From Sulfurospirillum sp. (lineage in GTDB: Bacteria > Campylobacterota > Campylobacteria > Campylobacterales > QNZT01): a stretch of DNA of 23,008 nucleotides. Both the position numbers and the translations under genes were made by a program. The stretch lies in the NCBI GenBank assembly GCA_003978405.1, contig QNZU01000034.1:1-23008 (forward strand), in the 5' to 3' direction. The notes beneath the pieces were generated by a model that saw only the letters and a program-made list of their open reading frames with translations, made no database searches and was not told the origin of the DNA. Shown here one piece after another: positions 21,058 to 23,008 of this stretch (positions within the stretch are counted from its first letter, which is position 1; every line of letters begins with the position of its first letter).

Positions 21058-22443
21058 CTACCCCAATAGTTTTTTTGCGATAGATTCAGCAGCTTTTTTA
21101 CCATCACTTGCTGCAGTTACTACAAGATCGCTTCCTCTAAAACAGTCTCCTCCTGTATAGATAAAGGGTTTACTTGTTTGAAAATTCTCATCTGCAACAA
21201 TTCCGCCCCATTTATCGGTTTCTATTCCGTTTTGTGATAAAAATTCCGGTTTTGTATTGTTAAATCCAAGAGCAAAAATGATCACATCGGCATCAATTCT
21301 AAACTCACTTCCCTCAACGATCTCAACTCTTTGTCTGCCACTCTCATCTTTGCTACTTAGAGTCGTCTTTAACATCACAATACCAATAACATTGCCATTA
21401 TCATCCAACAAGACCTCTTTTGGAGAGACATTAAAGATAAACTCAGCACCCTCCTCTTTGGCATTGTTAAACTCCTTTTTGCTTCCTGGCATATTGTGTG
21501 CATCTCTTCTGTATAGACACTGCACACTCAAAGCCTTCTCTCTTAGAGATGTCCTGATACAGTCCATCGCAGTATCTCCACCTCCGATAACCACTACTTT
21601 TTTCTTCTCTACATTCATGCTCTTATCATAATCCTCATTAAAGAGTTTCTTTTGAATATTGATCAAAAAATCGATAGCTATATAGACACCTTTGCCGTTT
21701 TCACCAGGAATATTAGCCCTCTTACTCTCTTCAGCACCTATTCCTATAAATATAGCATCATAATTTTCACTAAGCTCTTCAAAACTGATATCTTTTCCAA
21801 CTTCAGTCTCTAAAAAGAGTTTCATTCCCGCCTCTTCTAGCCACTGAAATCTTCTAAAGACAACCTCTTTTTCCAATTTAAATGAAGGTATTCCATAAGT
21901 AAGCAAACCACCAGGTCTGGAGTTTTTCTCAAACATATCAACTTTTATACCGTGTCTTAACAGATATGTAGCCACTGAAAAACCGGCTGGTCCACTTCCA
22001 ATCACAGCTACTTTTTTATCACTCATCTTATCACTAAACTGAGGTCTCCACCCCTTTTTAAATCCATTTTCGGAAATAAATGTCTCTACCGAACCAATCG
22101 TAATGGCTCCATATCCATCAAGTTGTAGTGTGCAGTTTCCTTCACATAGTCTATCTTGCGGACAGATTCTACCAGTGATCTCAGGAAAAGGATTACTCTC
22201 ATTTGAGAGTTCAAATGCAATTTTTGAATCTTGATTTGCCGTAGTCTTTAACCACTGAGGAATAAAGTTGTGCAGAGGACAAGCTACATGACATCCTGGA
22301 TCTCCACACTGCACACATCTTTCGGCTTGGATCTGTGCATCAAGTGGTTTAAAAACAGTATAAATCTCTTTAAAATCTTTCTTTCTTGCGTTTGAACCTC
22401 TCTTCTCTGGCTCAATTCTCTCAACTTTTATAAAATTTTGCAT
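21058..22443 (-). CDS. gltD: Glutamate synthase, small subunit
   Basis: This 461-aa protein is the FAD-containing beta subunit that takes electrons from NAD(P)H and passes them through iron-sulphur clusters to GltB for glutamate synthesis from glutamine and 2-oxoglutarate. Two N-terminal Cys groups are present: Cys43, 46, 51 and 55, then Cys94, 100 and 104. The FAD site VAVIGSGPAGFSVATYLL starts near residue 145. The NAD(P)H site is VVVIGGGDTAMDC, and the late FAD motif is IYTGGDCFRGSDLVVTAASDGKKAA. It starts one base after the gltB stop, so the two subunits are co-translated. Length is normal for the family. Confidence 0.97.
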   Translation of the reverse strand: MQNFIKVERIEPEKRGSNARKKDFKEIYTVFKPLDAQIQAERCVQCGDPGCHVACPLHNFIPQWLKTTANQDSKIAFELSNESNPFPEITGRICPQDRLCEGNCTLQLDGYGAITIGSVETFISENGFKKGWRPQFSDKMSDKKVAVIGSGPAGFSVATYLLRHGIKVDMFEKNSRPGGLLTYGIPSFKLEKEVVFRRFQWLEEAGMKLFLETEVGKDISFEELSENYDAIFIGIGAEESKRANIPGENGKGVYIAIDFLINIQKKLFNEDYDKSMNVEKKKVVVIGGGDTAMDCIRTSLREKALSVQCLYRRDAHNMPGSKKEFNNAKEEGAEFIFNVSPKEVLLDDNGNVIGIVMLKTTLSSKDESGRQRVEIVEGSEFRIDADVIIFALGFNNTKPEFLSQNGIETDKWGGIVADENFQTSKPFIYTGGDCFRGSDLVVTAASDGKKAAESIAKKLLG

Positions 22444-22444
22444 C

Positions 22445-23008
22445 TTAATCTCCCTCCATAGGATTTAGCGGAGCATTTGCCAAATCTTTCGGTCTGACAA
22501 TCCAAAAATCCCTTAGTGTGTGTCTAAAATTATCCAATATATATTGAGCCTTTTTACTTGCTGTCTCATCAACATACTCTTGTAAGAGCTTCTTGATAAA
22601 GTGTCTCTCTTCATCGCTCTCATCTGTATCTATTCTTCTAGCACCTATTAGCTCTTGATTTAGATTGTCTATAAGCTCATGACTCTCATCATAAACAAAA
22701 GCCATACCACCAGTCATTCCGGCACCAAAATTGACACCCGTTTTGCCAAGGATCACAACCACTCCACCAGTCATATACTCACAAGGGTGATCTCCAGTTC
22801 CCTCTACCACGGCTATGGCACCTGAATTTCTCACACAAAATCTCTCACCTACATTTCCAGCTACAAAGAGTGTTCCACCTGTTGCACCGTAAAGACAGGT
22901 GTTTCCACCACAGCTAAATTTCTCTCCTTGAGTTCTTGGAACTATCACTATCTTTCCACCGTTCATACCTTTACCGATATAGTCATTACCGGCACCTTGC
23001 AGATAGAT
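22445..23008 (-). CDS. gltB: Glutamate synthase, large subunit, C-terminal part
   Basis: The open frame runs to the right window edge, so only the last 187 residues are seen. They form the end of the GXGXG beta-helix domain of GltB: LQGAGNDYIGKGMNGGKIVIV, GGNTCLYGATGGTLFVAG, NSGAIAVVEGTGDHPCEYMTGG and GKTGVNFGAGMTGG each show the repeated Gly turns. This domain holds the amidotransferase and synthase domains in place; those catalytic domains lie outside the window. The terminal stretch with RPKDLANAPLNPMEGD is typical of the very end. It is followed by gltD after one base. Confidence 0.96.
   Translation of the reverse strand: MYLQGAGNDYIGKGMNGGKIVIVPRTQGEKFSCGGNTCLYGATGGTLFVAGNVGERFCVRNSGAIAVVEGTGDHPCEYMTGGVVVILGKTGVNFGAGMTGGMAFVYDESHELIDNLNQELIGARRIDTDESDEERHFIKKLLQEYVDETASKKAQYILDNFRHTLRDFWIVRPKDLANAPLNPMEGD

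Overview
The window looks like a chromosomal segment of a free-living member of the Campylobacterota (Epsilonproteobacteria; Sulfurimonas, Sulfurovum or Sulfuricurvum-like). The evidence is the low GC content, AGA-dominated arginine codons, and TATAAT boxes (several preceded by G or GG) mostly without a clear -35. The gene set also fits: a second non-catalytic-looking dihydroorotase, a short DksA, secA next to a LolC-type permease, pdxJ-pdxA and gltBD. I saw no rRNA, tRNA, CRISPR array, transposase or intact prophage. Almost every base lies in or close to a gene. No gene-free gap exceeds 300 bases; the two longest (about 260 bases each) both hold long imperfect palindromes.

Left part (1-2360). 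A minus-strand dihydroorotase-like gene runs off the left edge. Its sequence changes character abruptly near position 355-400, which suggests a chimeric join or foreign insertion. It is divergent from ppiB (cyclophilin) across a 167-bp nested palindrome. ppiB converges on a CI/LexA-like S24 repressor. That repressor has a 19-bp palindromic operator candidate over its own start site, and a divergent, well-formed 31-codon small ORF follows it. Next comes the hibernation factor hpf.

Pilus and envelope part (2900-12200). A minus-strand run reads secA, a lolC-like permease, a small membrane-anchored protein, a hairpin over the next ribosome-binding site, a 666-aa exported protein with three 118-residue cysteine-paired repeats, then three minor-pilin-like genes in the order PilV, PilW, PilX. 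lolA is divergent from secA across a second 112-bp palindrome, so the Sec motor and two lipoprotein-sorting parts sit together.

Cell-wall and vitamin part (12170-16600). An L,D-transpeptidase (LdtD/YcbB type) is followed by a MepK/YcbK-type M15 hydrolase, which would make and cut 3-3 peptidoglycan cross-links. pdxJ and pdxA (pyridoxal phosphate synthesis) overlap by 4 bases on the other strand.

Right part (16565-23008). A tight minus-strand run, in transcription order gltB (partial), gltD, an inositol-monophosphatase-family gene, accD, rlmH, dksA, an unknown two-TM protein and dusB, looks like one housekeeping operon covering nitrogen assimilation, lipid synthesis, ribosome modification and the stringent response.

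Most interesting for follow-up: the minor-pilin cluster with its repeat protein and hairpin-covered ribosome-binding site, the repressor/small-ORF module, the two long palindromes, and the abnormal left-edge gene.
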